A DNA stretch of 64,000 nucleotides from Bin5 sp965218625 (GCA_965218625.1 CBDCLG010000017.1:310001-374000); one strand, 5' to 3'; shown: positions 1 through 8,570, numbered from the stretch's first letter. The notes: generated from the letters alone by a model not told the origin. A program made the numbers and translations.

Positions 1-406
1 ACCGTGTCAGCTGTCTCACCGTCAGCCACACACCCAGGCCGACCGGCGCAACGCGATAAAAGGGAAAACACGCGCAGCCATCCTCTCGCGGCCGCCGCGG
101 CAGCGGCGCGAGATCGAGGGCGCGGACGGCCCGAAGACCGAAGCCGCCCCGTCCGCGTCCGCCGGCTGGATCGCTGCCAAAACTTCCACGGCTGCCGGCG
201 CCAGGACAGTAGGTCAGCGGGCCGGGATCGGTGTAGAAGGTGTCGGTCACTGCCTCGCCATACGCGAAGGTAATGACGCGCCGCCGCACGGCATCGCAGT
301 TCGCATACCTGCACGCCTCGGTCCGCCTCTCTACATCGCTGTCGCCGCGCACGCGCTTCAACGTCCAGTCGTGCGAATCGGCCAACTGCTGCCAATAGCC
401 GCCCAT
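1..406 (-). CDS. Hypothetical protein, partial (3' end beyond the left edge)
   Basis: An uninterrupted minus-strand frame runs from an ATG at 406 to the window edge, about 135 codons with no stop. A GGAAAGGA ribosome-binding sequence lies about 8 bases before the ATG. The first ~70 residues have balanced protein-like composition, with several Cys, Trp and Asp/Arg residues. Residues 70-135 are Gly/Arg/Pro-rich, and the true frame could already be lost there. I recognise no family. The start is well supported, but whether the whole frame is coding is uncertain because GC-rich DNA keeps many frames open by chance. Confidence 0.4.
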   Translation of the reverse strand, partial: MGGYWQQLADSHDWTLKRVRGDSDVERRTEACRYANCDAVRRRVITFAYGEAVTDTFYTDPGPLTYCPGAGSRGSFGSDPAGGRGRGGFGLRAVRALDLAPLPRRPREDGCACFPFYRVAPVGLGVWLTVRQLTR

Positions 407-652
407 GCCAGCCGTCCTTTCCGCTCGCGGAAACGTCCGTTTTCTCAAAAACGCGCTAATTGCAGTGAAAGAGGGCGATGGAGTTCAGGGGGATGGAGGA
501 AGGAGAGAAGGGCTAACGGGTGGAAAAGCGGAGTCAGGAAGATAGTGAGGGAGAGTTTGCGAGGTCAGGGGGCTCTGAATGCATGAGCGTTTGTCGTCTC
601 AGCGGCAGGTAGAGCCCGGGGTCAGTGTCGACGAGATTATGAAGAAGGGCCG

Positions 653-802
653 TCAGGGACGAAAAGCGCGCATGAAGCCCAGGAACTGCGCTGGCTCGCA
701 GTCAACCGCGCCTTTTCTTGTTATCGCATCTTTCGTCTCGAACCTGACCTCGCACAGCGCGAGCTTTCTCTCCGTGTCCTTCTCCACAGCGGCATCTGGC
801 AT
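653..802 (-). CDS. Small ORF (49 aa) just downstream of the response regulator
   Basis: A 49-codon frame starts at ATG 802, only 13 bases past the stop of the response-regulator gene on the same strand, and ends with TGA at 653-655. Its composition is protein-like: a charged N-terminus (MPDAAVEKDTERK) and two Cys. No strong ribosome-binding site is visible and no family is recognised. It could be a small protein cotranscribed with the two-component genes, or a remnant of a longer gene. The 246 bases between it and the partial gene at 406 hold nothing I can identify. Confidence 0.3.
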   Translation of the reverse strand: MPDAAVEKDTERKLALCEVRFETKDAITRKGAVDCEPAQFLGFMRAFRP

Positions 803-815
803 GAGATCCCAAGTT

Positions 816-1496
816 TCACGTTAATTCGTCGTCGTCCAGGAGGCCGCTGCGCGCCGCCCAGACTCCCATCTCCTGCCTGGTCCCCAAACCCAGCTTGCGC
901 CGAATGGCATAGACCGCGTTCCGTACCGTCATTGGATTGCTGTTTCCGCGCGCTTCAGCGATCTCCGCGTAGGACATGCCGCGGGCGAACATCCTGAGCA
1001 GATCGCGCTCTCGGGCCGTCAACCGGTCCGATTCACTGGGAGAAATCGGACCGCCGCCGTCGTCGCCACTCATTCCCGTGACCAGTCTCCTTGCCGCTTC
1101 TCCCTGCACTCGAAACTCGCCACTGGCAACCTCCTTCAGCGTGGACAGCAGCATCTCTTTACCCGAAAACTTCTGAAGGTATCCGGTAGCGCCGGCATTT
1201 ACCGCCTGCACAATCGCACCGTGTCTGTTTGACGCGGTCAGCATGAGGACCCGTGTATCCGGCAGGGTTGCCGTTATCTCCCGGCAGGCTTCGATTCCGT
1301 TCTTTACCGGCATCAGAATGTCCATGATGACCACATCCGGCATCAGCTCCCGCACCATGCCCACTGCTTCATCCCCGTCGCCGGCCTGACCGACGACCTC
1401 AAAGTCGCCCGACTGCTCCAGTACTTCAGCAATCCCCTGCCGCACAATGGCGTGGTCGTCGACGATCATCACTCTGATTCTGTTTTCCGATGACAC
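816..1496 (-). CDS. NarL/LuxR-family response regulator
   Basis: A 226-residue cytoplasmic transcription regulator. Residues 1-125 are a receiver domain, with the acidic pair Asp13-Asp14, phospho-acceptor Asp59 in the IMDILMP context, Thr87 and Lys109 in the usual switch positions. A short acidic/glycine linker (about 145-158) leads to a LuxR-type helix-turn-helix at about 160-222 (LTARERDLLRMFARGMSYAEI). Length and domain order are normal for the family. The gene starts 12 bases after the stop of the histidine kinase gene, so the two form a two-component operon. The expected activity is phosphorylation-dependent DNA binding; the target genes are not evident in the window. Confidence 0.9.
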   Translation of the reverse strand: MSSENRIRVMIVDDHAIVRQGIAEVLEQSGDFEVVGQAGDGDEAVGMVRELMPDVVIMDILMPVKNGIEACREITATLPDTRVLMLTASNRHGAIVQAVNAGATGYLQKFSGKEMLLSTLKEVASGEFRVQGEAARRLVTGMSGDDGGGPISPSESDRLTARERDLLRMFARGMSYAEIAEARGNSNPMTVRNAVYAIRRKLGLGTRQEMGVWAARSGLLDDDELT

Positions 1497-1508
1497 GCGC
1501 TGACCTCC

Positions 1509-2768
1509 TTAACCCTGACCAATGGGCACGGTACATTTGACGGTCGTGCCGTTACCGTTGGATTCGACGTTCAGACTGCCGCCCAGGCGCTCTGCGTCAG
1601 CCCTCATGTTTCTGAAGCCGTGGCCGCGCACGGCGTAATCATCAGGAAGCCCGGACCCGTCGTCCGACACCGACAGCCGCAACATCTCCTCTCCGAACTC
1701 CAGGGAGACCGTCACACCATCGGCGTCCGAGTGGCGGAAGGCGTTGGTGAGCGCGTTGTGGGCGATGGCGAACAGCAGGCTGCGCGTTACGGTGGACAGC
1801 TGCGGTTCGACTCCGTGCAGGTCCAGCTCCGCCGGAATCGAGGTGATGACGGTGAAGGTGTCGGCGTGTGCTTCGAGGACTTCGCTCAGCGTGCTTCCGC
1901 TGAATATCTGCCCGCCGTCTATCGGGTGCCTGAGCGTCCACATCGCCGACTTGGTCAGGGACCACATCGCCTCCAGCTTGGCGATCAGCTCGGGGGCGGA
2001 GCTCTCGGCCTTCTCGATGGCGTCCTCAAGGCCCAGTCCCAGCGTGTAGGCCGATTGCGCGGTCGTGTCATGGATGGTCTGCGACATTTCGAGCCGCTGC
2101 CGCTGCAGCTCCCGCTCGCGCGCCACCGCTTCCAGCATCCTGATTCTCTCCGACCTGGCGACCAGATTCACCGAAGTCACGACTGCGTACATGATGACGA
2201 TCCTGGCAATCAAGGCCTTATCATCTTTGGCTTCCACATTGAGTCCTTCCCCGACGGTCAGGCTCACGGTGGTGAAGATGACGGCCACAAATGTCACCCA
2301 GCCCAGACTCAACTTGAAAGAGCTGAAGAACACAGCGAACCAGGCCACGGCAGGGTAGTAGAGCAGGTAGAAGAAGTAATGGCTGAAGCCGCCCCCGATC
2401 ACCATCCCCGCCGTAATCAGGACCACGTCCGTCAGAGCGATAGCCAGCATCGAGAACGATGTCAGCTCCTGGCCCGACAGGAGGCGGTAATGGAGATATG
2501 CATTGGTCGCCATGAGAATAACGAGGCACAGTATGTAGCCCGCATTTGTCGAGTAGCTGAATATCGGGCGGTAGACCAACAGGAACACACAGGTGGCAGA
2601 GATCAACCACCGTACCCAAACGCCTATCTTCGCCGCGTAGCGATGTTCATCAGGGACAACTTCCCTGAACTCCCGGTTTATACCAAGAAGAGCACCGGCC
2701 ACTCTGGTCAAAAGCCCTGATAACACAGCTCCTGGGTTTTGACTTGGGATTCGGCGCTGTCGAGTCAT
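1509..2768 (-). CDS. Sensor histidine kinase, NarX/LiaS type
   Basis: A 419-residue membrane histidine kinase. Roughly residues 45-210 contain five to six hydrophobic segments and no obvious large extracellular sensor, suggesting a signal sensed in or near the membrane. A dimerisation/phosphoacceptor box of the HisKA_3 type follows (MSQTIHDTTAQSAYTLGLGL, His233 as the phosphorylated residue). The ATPase part has an N-box (NALTNAFRHS) and G-boxes (SDDGSGLPDD, GHGFRNM) and ends with an SxGxGTTV-like segment near the C-terminus. It lies directly upstream of the response regulator that it should phosphorylate. The ligand cannot be read from the sequence. Confidence 0.88.
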   Translation of the reverse strand: MTRQRRIPSQNPGAVLSGLLTRVAGALLGINREFREVVPDEHRYAAKIGVWVRWLISATCVFLLVYRPIFSYSTNAGYILCLVILMATNAYLHYRLLSGQELTSFSMLAIALTDVVLITAGMVIGGGFSHYFFYLLYYPAVAWFAVFFSSFKLSLGWVTFVAVIFTTVSLTVGEGLNVEAKDDKALIARIVIMYAVVTSVNLVARSERIRMLEAVARERELQRQRLEMSQTIHDTTAQSAYTLGLGLEDAIEKAESSAPELIAKLEAMWSLTKSAMWTLRHPIDGGQIFSGSTLSEVLEAHADTFTVITSIPAELDLHGVEPQLSTVTRSLLFAIAHNALTNAFRHSDADGVTVSLEFGEEMLRLSVSDDGSGLPDDYAVRGHGFRNMRADAERLGGSLNVESNGNGTTVKCTVPIGQG

Positions 2769-3157
2769 GACGATACCGTTCGACCTGCCGTACCGTGCAT
2801 TCTTTTGCCTGAAGCGTTACGCGGGCCGAAAGTAGGCGCCGGCCCCGCTTTTCCATTCTATCGAGACCCGCTTTTGCTCTACCCCGTCCGCATTTGGCGT
2901 CAGATTTGTGGGACTTCGGCCAAGTGGTCCCAACGCGGTCCCCGTATCGTAGCGCAAAACTGCTGCAATCGGATTATACCAGATAGCCAGGACCGCTCCC
3001 TGCCCGGCAACAAGACAGGGGAATCGCATCTAAATCCGGACGCCAAAATGTCCCACGAAGGGCGCCCCTTGTGGGCGCTCCTTGTGGGCGCCCCTACCAA
3101 TTGTCAATCGTTTTCGGCTTTTTTTTCGGAGGTGGGCTCGAATCAGGTTGTGTCGCG
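2769..3157. other. Intergenic region with a short GC-rich direct repeat
   Basis: No gene is supported here. Around 3058-3103 the phrase TTGTGGGCGCYCC occurs in close tandem, flanked by GGGCGCC arms that could fold. A T-rich stretch (TTTTTTTT) follows at about 3120-3127. Because the spacing between hairpin and T-run is long, I do not call it a terminator. The region upstream of the histidine kinase (2769-2900) presumably holds its promoter, but no good -10/-35 pair was identified. Confidence 0.4.
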
Positions 3158-3493
3158 GGGTCTTGACCCAATTAGATGCAATTGCCCTGCCCCAGCCACA
3201 GGTTGACCTGGACGACTTTGCCATGATGCGCGCGCGGTCGGACGGCGACGTTCTGCCGCCGCAAGAGTACGCCGGTCAGATTCGCGACCTGCGTAACCGT
3301 TAAGCGGGACACCCGGGGCGAAAGAGGCCGCAAGGATGTCGCAGCGTTGCGCGGCGGAGAATTCGCCTCCAACTGCTGGGTCAATATGAGCTCAACAGTG
3401 GAACTTGGCAGCGACGTGGAGCGCAAGGCCGCGGCCGAAACGCGGCTGGATCCGAACAATGTCCTGGACGCGCACGACGCGGAGCGGACGTGA
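3158..3493 (+). pseudogene. Possible decayed gene with one frameshift
   Basis: Two protein-like segments lie in consecutive but different frames. The first (containing VDLDDFAMMRARSDGDVLPP) ends at TAA 3301-3303. The second begins at about 3299-3305 in the next frame (RDTRGERGRKDVAALRGGEF) and ends at TGA 3491-3493. Joining them needs a one-base shift around 3290-3304. Both segments have codon and residue patterns more like real protein than the alternative frames. I do not recognise the family and found no start codon with a ribosome-binding site, so this is a low-confidence relic of a small gene. Confidence 0.25.
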
Positions 3494-3547
3494 CGGCGGT
3501 CGCAGACGCACCGGCGCCCGACCGGTCTATTTTCGCTTGCCCCATCG

Positions 3548-4807
3548 TCAACGCGAGTAGCGGTAGACGACCGGCAGGTCGGCGAAGACTGTGACGGCGG
3601 GGTCGGTGTGGCGCCGGATCTCGGCGCGGCCGGTGCCGCAGTCGCCGAAGCTGTCGCAGGAGATGAGACCGATGATGCCCTGGAAGCCGGTGGTGCCGGT
3701 CAGGGCCTGGCGCAGCCGGGCGCGGTCGATGTAGAGCGCGTCGCCGTGGGCCACGGCCACTTCTTCGATCGCGTGCAGGAGCAGGGTGGCGGCGGCGTAG
3801 GCGTGGGCGAGGTAGGCGGAGGTGGGGCCCTCGCCGAATTGTTCCTTGTAGGCGGCGAGCAGCTCTTCGCCGCTCTTGCCGGTGGCCTGGTTGATGTTGT
3901 TGCCGAAACCGAGCTCCGGGCCTGTCAGGTAGACGTCCACGATCTCGGGCGCGGCCAGCAGCAGTGAATCGCTGCTGATGAGTGTCAGCTCCTCGAGGCC
4001 GTCGACCTGCTCGATCTGGCGGGCGACGCGGGCCGATTCGTCGGGGAAGAGGAGGAAGAAGAGGCCCTGCGGGCTGTTGGCGGCGATGCGGGTGAGGGCA
4101 GGGCGCATGTCGGTCTCGCCCCTGCTCACTTCGGCGACGGCTGTGAGCGCGCCGCCGAGCTCCTCGAACGCGACTGCGAACGCGCCGGTGAGCCCCGACG
4201 TGTAGGGGTCGCCGTCGTGGATGGTGGCCATGCGGCGCAGGCCGAGCTGGTTGTAGGCGAATTCGGCGACGGCCTGAGCGAGGTAGAGGTCGTTGCTGGC
4301 GGTGCGGTAGTAGCCGGGATGGTAGTTGGCGCCGGCATTGCCGCGAAAGTCGGAGGTGAGCGAGGGCGAGGTATTGGAGGAGGAGATCATGACGAGGCCG
4401 GCCTCGCTGAGGATGGGGGAGGCGACGGCGGCTGCGACCGAGCAGGAGGCGCCGATGAGGCCGACGACGCGCGGGTCGCCGGCGACGGTCTGTGCGGCGC
4501 CGAGGCCGCCTGGGGCGGTGCAGAGAGAGTCGAGGCCGGCGCCCATGCTGACGGGATGGCCGTGGATGGGGCCGTAATCGGCCAGCGCCATGGCGACGGC
4601 GCGCTGCCTGGGGATGCCCAGCTCGCCGATGCCGGTGAGGACCTCGGCCGAGCGGATTTGGATCGCCTCGCCGGGAGCGACGACGACGGCGCCGAGGGGG
4701 CTGATGACCGGGTCGTGGGGTATGCAGGCTGCGGTCAGGAGGATGGAGAGGAGGAGGAGTACCAGCCGGCGCAGGAGGACGGACCGGGCGCGGTGAGTTG
4801 TTGGCAT
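3548..4807 (-). CDS. ABC-transporter substrate-binding lipoprotein, branched-chain amino acid type
   Basis: A 419-residue periplasmic-binding-protein type 1 (Leu/Ile/Val-BP-like) lipoprotein. I start it at ATG 4807, which is preceded by AAGGAG at 8 bases. An upstream extension to 4969 in the same frame overlaps the neighbouring gene and lacks a signal sequence. The chosen start gives a basic N-terminus, a hydrophobic stretch and a lipobox (LLSILLTAAC). Features of the family include VVGLIGASCSVAAAVASPIL and GLVMISSSNTSPSLT in the N-lobe, and a C-lobe with YAAATLLLHAIEEV. No permease or ATPase genes are adjacent, so it may act with a distant transporter or as a sensor component. Confidence 0.82.
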   Translation of the reverse strand: MPTTHRARSVLLRRLVLLLLSILLTAACIPHDPVISPLGAVVVAPGEAIQIRSAEVLTGIGELGIPRQRAVAMALADYGPIHGHPVSMGAGLDSLCTAPGGLGAAQTVAGDPRVVGLIGASCSVAAAVASPILSEAGLVMISSSNTSPSLTSDFRGNAGANYHPGYYRTASNDLYLAQAVAEFAYNQLGLRRMATIHDGDPYTSGLTGAFAVAFEELGGALTAVAEVSRGETDMRPALTRIAANSPQGLFFLLFPDESARVARQIEQVDGLEELTLISSDSLLLAAPEIVDVYLTGPELGFGNNINQATGKSGEELLAAYKEQFGEGPTSAYLAHAYAAATLLLHAIEEVAVAHGDALYIDRARLRQALTGTTGFQGIIGLISCDSFGDCGTGRAEIRRHTDPAVTVFADLPVVYRYSR

Positions 4808-4872
4808 TGTTTTTGCTCCTTGCTGCGACGCCCTGGGCAAACCGCTGCGCATTGCAGGGTTGTCAGGCGCCC

Positions 4873-5667
4873 CTACGTTTCGTACTGGCGGATGTGCTCG
4901 ATGACTGTGTTCATCCAGCCCGTCAATTTTGCCAACTCGGCTTCGTCCCAAGTTCGGTCGGTGCGACACACAAGATTAATTCCAGTGCCCGCAGGCTTAA
5001 ATAGATCGGTTTTCAGGGCATTGTCCTTCAGTGTTTCCACTACATCCTGCGGGACGTTCGACTTCCTCTGCAACAATTCGAAGTCAGTATAAATGTTCTG
5101 ATTGAACCTGGTTGAGGGCGGGTAACCATAGCAGAACGCGATCAGGGTCCCTCCCGATACCACGTTGAGTGAGAACCCTTTGAGGCCCCATTTGATTCTC
5201 ATGCCGCGCTTTTTTCCAAGCGGCAGCACACTATCGTAGACGGTTTTCCCGTTCTCGTTGAGAGCGTCGAGGAACTCCTCTTCGTTGGTCTGGCTCTGTT
5301 TCTTCTTGAACGCTGAAGAGGCCTCCCTGTCATCGGGGGTGAGACCGGCCGCTTGGTCGGTGTCCAGCGGCGTTACGTCCTTGCCGGGCATCACGCGCAA
5401 CAGGACCTCGACCTGCTCTGGGTCCAGTTGGAAAAACTCACGAGAGTTGTTTATGCGGTGCGGTCCGAAGGCGGTATGCAGTGCGGTCTCAATCTCAGCG
5501 GCATTCCTGTCCTCGATTTCGCGGGCGATGGCGCAGTCAAAGGGAAGCGGCACGCCGGTCGAATAGAGTTCTCCCATTCTCTTCTGCACGTCCGACGCAT
5601 TGGTCATGCCGATTTTGACGATTCCCGGCATGGCCGGATTGGTCAACACGTATACGATATTGGGCAT
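4873..5667 (-). CDS. GIY-YIG family nuclease-like protein
   Basis: A 264-residue protein. Residues 3-95 match the GIY-YIG fold of the T5orf172/Mug113 type: Y6-V-L, then K18-I-G-M-T, Arg30 on the following helix and Glu77 in SREFF as the probable metal ligand. A charged linker (about 105-135) joins a second, unrecognised C-terminal domain (about 140-262, containing KKRGMRIKWGLKGFSLNV). An AGGAGA site precedes the ATG. Proteins of this type are common in mobile and defence islands, but stand-alone functions are poorly defined. It is followed on the same strand by the solute-binding protein, 65 bases away, with no functional link apparent. Confidence 0.7.
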   Translation of the reverse strand: MPNIVYVLTNPAMPGIVKIGMTNASDVQKRMGELYSTGVPLPFDCAIAREIEDRNAAEIETALHTAFGPHRINNSREFFQLDPEQVEVLLRVMPGKDVTPLDTDQAAGLTPDDREASSAFKKKQSQTNEEEFLDALNENGKTVYDSVLPLGKKRGMRIKWGLKGFSLNVVSGGTLIAFCYGYPPSTRFNQNIYTDFELLQRKSNVPQDVVETLKDNALKTDLFKPAGTGINLVCRTDRTWDEAELAKLTGWMNTVIEHIRQYET

Positions 5668-5725
5668 GGCTGCTTCTCCTGGTGGAGAGTTGGCTGGCGG
5701 GACAAGTTGAAGCCGGTGCGAGGGC

Positions 5726-6805
5726 CTATTCTATGTCCCATAGGGACCTGAGCCGGTCAACTGTGAATTGCCATTTTGGGCTGCGCGGTTTGGCTACAAT
5801 GGCCGGGATGGCGAAGAAACCGGTCTCCCAAATTCCAGGCAGTTTGTCGACCGCATCGATCCAGCGGACGGCGACGAAATGCTCACCTTGCGCCTCGTTG
5901 AAGGCGTTCGGCGCCTCTAGTTCGCAGTCGGTCAGAGGCTTGCAATCGCCGTCGGGGTCGACCATGAACTGATCAGGGCGCACGGCAGCCGCCAAAACCT
6001 CGCCGTATCCGGCGTAGCCACTGCCGGATACGAGAACCCAGAAACGGTCGCCAGGTTGAAGATTCCTGAGCGGCCTTACGAACTTCTCCCCGCCCCCGGC
6101 GCTGACGAAACCATATCGTTTGGCGTCCTTCCAGCAACGGCTCTCATCCTCACGAAAGGTGACGTAGTACTCGCGGTTCCATTTCATCTTGACTGCGGAA
6201 GAAGAGATTTCGGTGGCGAGGGAGTCCGGTTCAGTCAGCCAGGTGCGGGTCAGATATTCCCGGCATTCATCCTTGAAGGTGCGAAAGAAAGCGACATTGA
6301 TGTCGACGGCGTACTGTTCCTGCAGATAGTTAACGATACGCTCGGTCAACGGGTCGAGTTCGCCGGCGACGACGAGGAGTCGGTGACTAGCGTTGAGTTC
6401 GTCTGGAACGGCTTTGAATTTCCTCTTGAGTGCGACGCCGATCCCTTCCGGCGTCTTCTTGTCCAGAAAATTCTGCTGGTATTCGATGAAGATTTCGGCG
6501 ATGGCCTCCGAGGTCAGCCGGCGCGCCCAGGAGGCGTAATCGAGGAGTTGCGCCACGACTTCCCTGGGCGTCTTCCCCTTCTTCAACTCAACGACAACCA
6601 GATTACCGACGGCGTCGATGGCGAGGATATCGATGTACCCGCCGAAGGCAGTAGGAACTTGCCGGCCGATCTGCATAAGCCCGGGATCAACGATAGAGAG
6701 CTTGGCGGAGATGATTTCCTCCAGGCGTTTTTCGAGGTCGATCCCTGTGAGAGAAAGGGGGTTCAGGTCTTTCTCGATGCGCCAGATTTCTGTTTCTATC
6801 GGCAT
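5726..6805 (-). CDS. PD-(D/E)XK nuclease-fold protein (DUF91/NucS-like core)
   Basis: A 359-residue protein. The N-terminal ~100 residues carry a PD-(D/E)XK-type core: Asp59 in YIDILAID, then Glu73-Leu-Lys75 in VVVELKKGKTPREVV, then Gln86 in the following helix (AQLLDYASW). This arrangement resembles the DUF91/NucS-type C-terminal nuclease domain. Residues ~205-359 form a second domain with WNREYYVTF and GDRFWVLVSGSGYAGYGEV, which looks like a small beta-barrel binding domain. An AGAGGAAC site precedes the ATG. It sits 58 bases upstream of the GIY-YIG gene on the same strand, so the two nuclease-like genes may be cotranscribed. A DNA-targeting role is an inference. Confidence 0.62.
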   Translation of the reverse strand: MPIETEIWRIEKDLNPLSLTGIDLEKRLEEIISAKLSIVDPGLMQIGRQVPTAFGGYIDILAIDAVGNLVVVELKKGKTPREVVAQLLDYASWARRLTSEAIAEIFIEYQQNFLDKKTPEGIGVALKRKFKAVPDELNASHRLLVVAGELDPLTERIVNYLQEQYAVDINVAFFRTFKDECREYLTRTWLTEPDSLATEISSSAVKMKWNREYYVTFREDESRCWKDAKRYGFVSAGGGEKFVRPLRNLQPGDRFWVLVSGSGYAGYGEVLAAAVRPDQFMVDPDGDCKPLTDCELEAPNAFNEAQGEHFVAVRWIDAVDKLPGIWETGFFAIPAIVAKPRSPKWQFTVDRLRSLWDIE

Positions 6806-6887
6806 TGTGTAGTTCCTCTCTTAGTCGGACGGTGCGTGGCCGCCTATTGCGGCGGCGGCATCCCCCTGAAGCTGAACGCCCGAGGGC

Positions 6888-7020
6888 CTAGACCGCCACC
6901 TCGGCCTCTCTGAGCTTGTTGATCACTTGTTCCGGCGTATGTCTCTTCCTGGCCATCTTTCCCCCTTTCTACGGCGCAATACTAACATATTACCTGGACC
7001 AGTTTTTGGGGGGCAGGTCA
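6888..7020 (-). mobile_element. IS3-family remnant: terminal repeat plus first 22 codons of orfA
   Basis: The minus strand from 7020 begins with TGACCTGCCCCCCAAAAACT, the kind of terminal repeat seen in IS3-family (IS407-like) elements. A purine-rich AAAGGGGGAAAG site and an ATG at 6956 follow. The 22-codon frame reads MARKRHTPEQVINKLREAEV and then stops at 6888-6890, which is the normal start of an OrfA helix-turn-helix protein cut short. The rest of the element is gone. Its outer end abuts, at 7020/7021, the interior of a second IS3-type transposase, so this element probably inserted into the other one before deletion. Confidence 0.7.
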
Positions 7021-7293
7021 GACGGCCGCGGCCGCGCCCTCGACAACGTCTTTTGCGAACGCCTATGGCGCAGCGTCAAGTATGAGAACATCTATCTAAA
7101 CCAGTACGACACGGTGCGTCAGCTGCGCACAGGGCTGACCGCCTATTTCGACTTCTACAACCATGAGAGACCACATCAAAGTCTCAACTATCGCACGCCG
7201 GCGGAAGAGCACTTCTTGCTCTGTTCAGAACCGGACACATCCGTCTGAATACACCTTATCTTTCCCGTCTTGTGGTCCAAAGATTGGGGCTCA
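7021..7293 (+). pseudogene. IS3-family transposase C-terminal fragment with terminal repeat
   Basis: In-frame codons 7021-7248 encode the end of a DDE (rve) transposase: RALDNVFCERLWRSVKYE, then FDFYNHERPHQSLNYRTP, the usual IS3 OrfB C-terminus with its catalytic Glu region. The coding part is followed by the element's outer end at about 7260-7293, read on the minus strand as TGAGCCCCAATCTTTGGACC. About three quarters of the transposase and the other terminus are missing; another IS end joins exactly at 7020. The same terminal sequence recurs near 10375, 28817 and 30602, so this element family has invaded the region several times. Confidence 0.8.
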
Positions 7294-7348
7294 CCATAGT
7301 AGAACAAAATAATGGAGAATCGAACAGTGCGGCGGTGGAAAGATCAAG

Positions 7349-7378
7349 AAGCCCGCCGGCTCTGTTGCTGACGGGCTT
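7349..7378 (-). terminator. Candidate intrinsic terminator of the 7415-9362 operon
   Basis: Inverted arms AAGCCCG (7349-7355) and CGGGCTT (7372-7378) can form a stem. Read on the minus strand, the stem is followed by a moderately T-rich tail (CTTGATCTTTCC). It lies about 37 bases beyond the stop of the last gene of the minus-strand operon, where a terminator would be expected. The T-run is imperfect, so efficiency is uncertain. Confidence 0.55.
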
Positions 7379-7414
7379 GCTAACTTGATGTTCCAAATGA
7401 ATTCACTAGATGAT

Positions 7415-7900
7415 TCACTTCATTGGATTTTTTCGAGTTCGGGTTACAGGATGAACATTCTCCGATCTGATTCGCCTAAATAATTTTGAGGCGACCTTTT
7501 TGTGCAAATGTTTCTTGTAACCTGACACTCCTACATGAGAAGGGTTTTCGACGACGGGCAAATAGCAAATCTTAGGGTCATCAGCCCCACGGACTCTCGA
7601 AATCGCAGCCTTTACGCGGTCACAACTGAGAATGATCCATGCTTCTACATCCTTCTTGATGTCTCGCGGAAAATAACATTCAAGCTTATCAATCGCAGTG
7701 GCGGTATCTACTGAGGCATTTGCAAGCCTACAAATGTCTTCAAGCCAACTGAAAGACAGAAAAGGGCAATTTTCTTTGAGTTCGTTTTCGGTGAAGCAGA
7801 ACACTTTGAATGACGTGACATTGCCGTCCCTATAATACTTTTTGGCGCAATGCCTTATCAGACGGTCAGAGTCATCGAGTTTGTAATCTCCGCCGCTCAT
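7415..7900 (-). CDS. Hypothetical protein, third gene of the TIGR04255 operon
   Basis: A 161-residue protein. I use ATG 7900 because its A is shared with the TGA stop of the upstream gene (TGATG), a translational-coupling arrangement; in-frame GTG 7903 and TTG 7906 are alternatives. The protein is soluble, with a Lys/Arg-rich C-terminal tail (KKHLHKKVASKLFRRIRSEN) that could bind nucleic acid or a partner. The centre contains AWIILSCDRVKAAISRVRGA. No family is recognised. Base composition is clearly more AT-rich than the flanking genes, and the three-gene unit lies between IS remnants, pointing to horizontal acquisition. Confidence 0.65.
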   Translation of the reverse strand: MSGGDYKLDDSDRLIRHCAKKYYRDGNVTSFKVFCFTENELKENCPFLSFSWLEDICRLANASVDTATAIDKLECYFPRDIKKDVEAWIILSCDRVKAAISRVRGADDPKICYLPVVENPSHVGVSGYKKHLHKKVASKLFRRIRSENVHPVTRTRKNPMK

Positions 7901-8565
7901 CACCAATCCAATCGCCTGGTGATGGGTTCAATTACCTCCATTACTTGATCCAGCCTTACCTCTCCTTCTCCCACATCACTCTCTTCCAAATCGTATTCTT
8001 CCGATTCGTCTTCTTCTACATCGTAGAAGTAACTCACTCGATCTGGTGAAATGAACTCCAAATAGAGAATTCCTCCAGTGTAAGAATCGTCTTCGTCTGA
8101 TGGATTGATCGGAGGAACCCTCCACTGAATACCAACATGCCCGTCGTCATCTCCAAAGATGCCAGGGCCTGGGTATTGTGGTCGAGTCGTCAATACAAAT
8201 CTGGCGAATGCAAGGACCGATTCTATAGAGAATCTTTCGCCGTCATCTGCAAGGAATCCAATCAGAAGACTTAGTCGTTCGGCTACTTTTTCGTGCCCTT
8301 CCCAATATAGTTTCTTCAGAACTATCTCTTCAAGTTCTGAAGCGTGTTCTGACCACTCCGGATCAAACGAGCCTAAGAGATAATCACGCACCTGTTCATA
8401 GAAATCCTCTCTTTCTTGAATTGAGGTCGCATTGTCTGTTTTGCGACTGAGGCGTGCTCGATTTGAGCCAAGCAGTTCCTTTGTTTCCCTCTGCACATAA
8501 TTGTACTGCCATCTAGGGACTGTCGTGCCAGGAGAATCACCAGCAATGAAAGCTGTGCTTACCAT
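7900..8565 (-). CDS. Hypothetical protein, second gene of the TIGR04255 operon
   Basis: A 221-residue protein with no signal peptide or membrane segment. The N-terminal half is helical and charged (ETKELLGSNRARLSRKTD, REDFYEQVRDYLLGSF). The C-terminal third is very acidic (VEEDESEEYDLEESDVGEGE) after a beta-rich segment with GGILYLEFISPDRVSYFY. AAGGAG precedes the ATG at a good distance, and the gene begins 5 bases after the stop of the TIGR04255-like gene. I do not recognise the family. The spacing and the TGATG junction with the next gene show that all three are made from one message. Confidence 0.65.
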   Translation of the reverse strand: MVSTAFIAGDSPGTTVPRWQYNYVQRETKELLGSNRARLSRKTDNATSIQEREDFYEQVRDYLLGSFDPEWSEHASELEEIVLKKLYWEGHEKVAERLSLLIGFLADDGERFSIESVLAFARFVLTTRPQYPGPGIFGDDDGHVGIQWRVPPINPSDEDDSYTGGILYLEFISPDRVSYFYDVEEDESEEYDLEESDVGEGEVRLDQVMEVIEPITRRLDW

Positions 8566-8570
8566 ATCGG

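Noticed and set aside
3058..3130. Rho-independent terminator
   Set aside because: The GC-rich hairpin is too far from the T-run, and no gene ends just before it on the plus strand.
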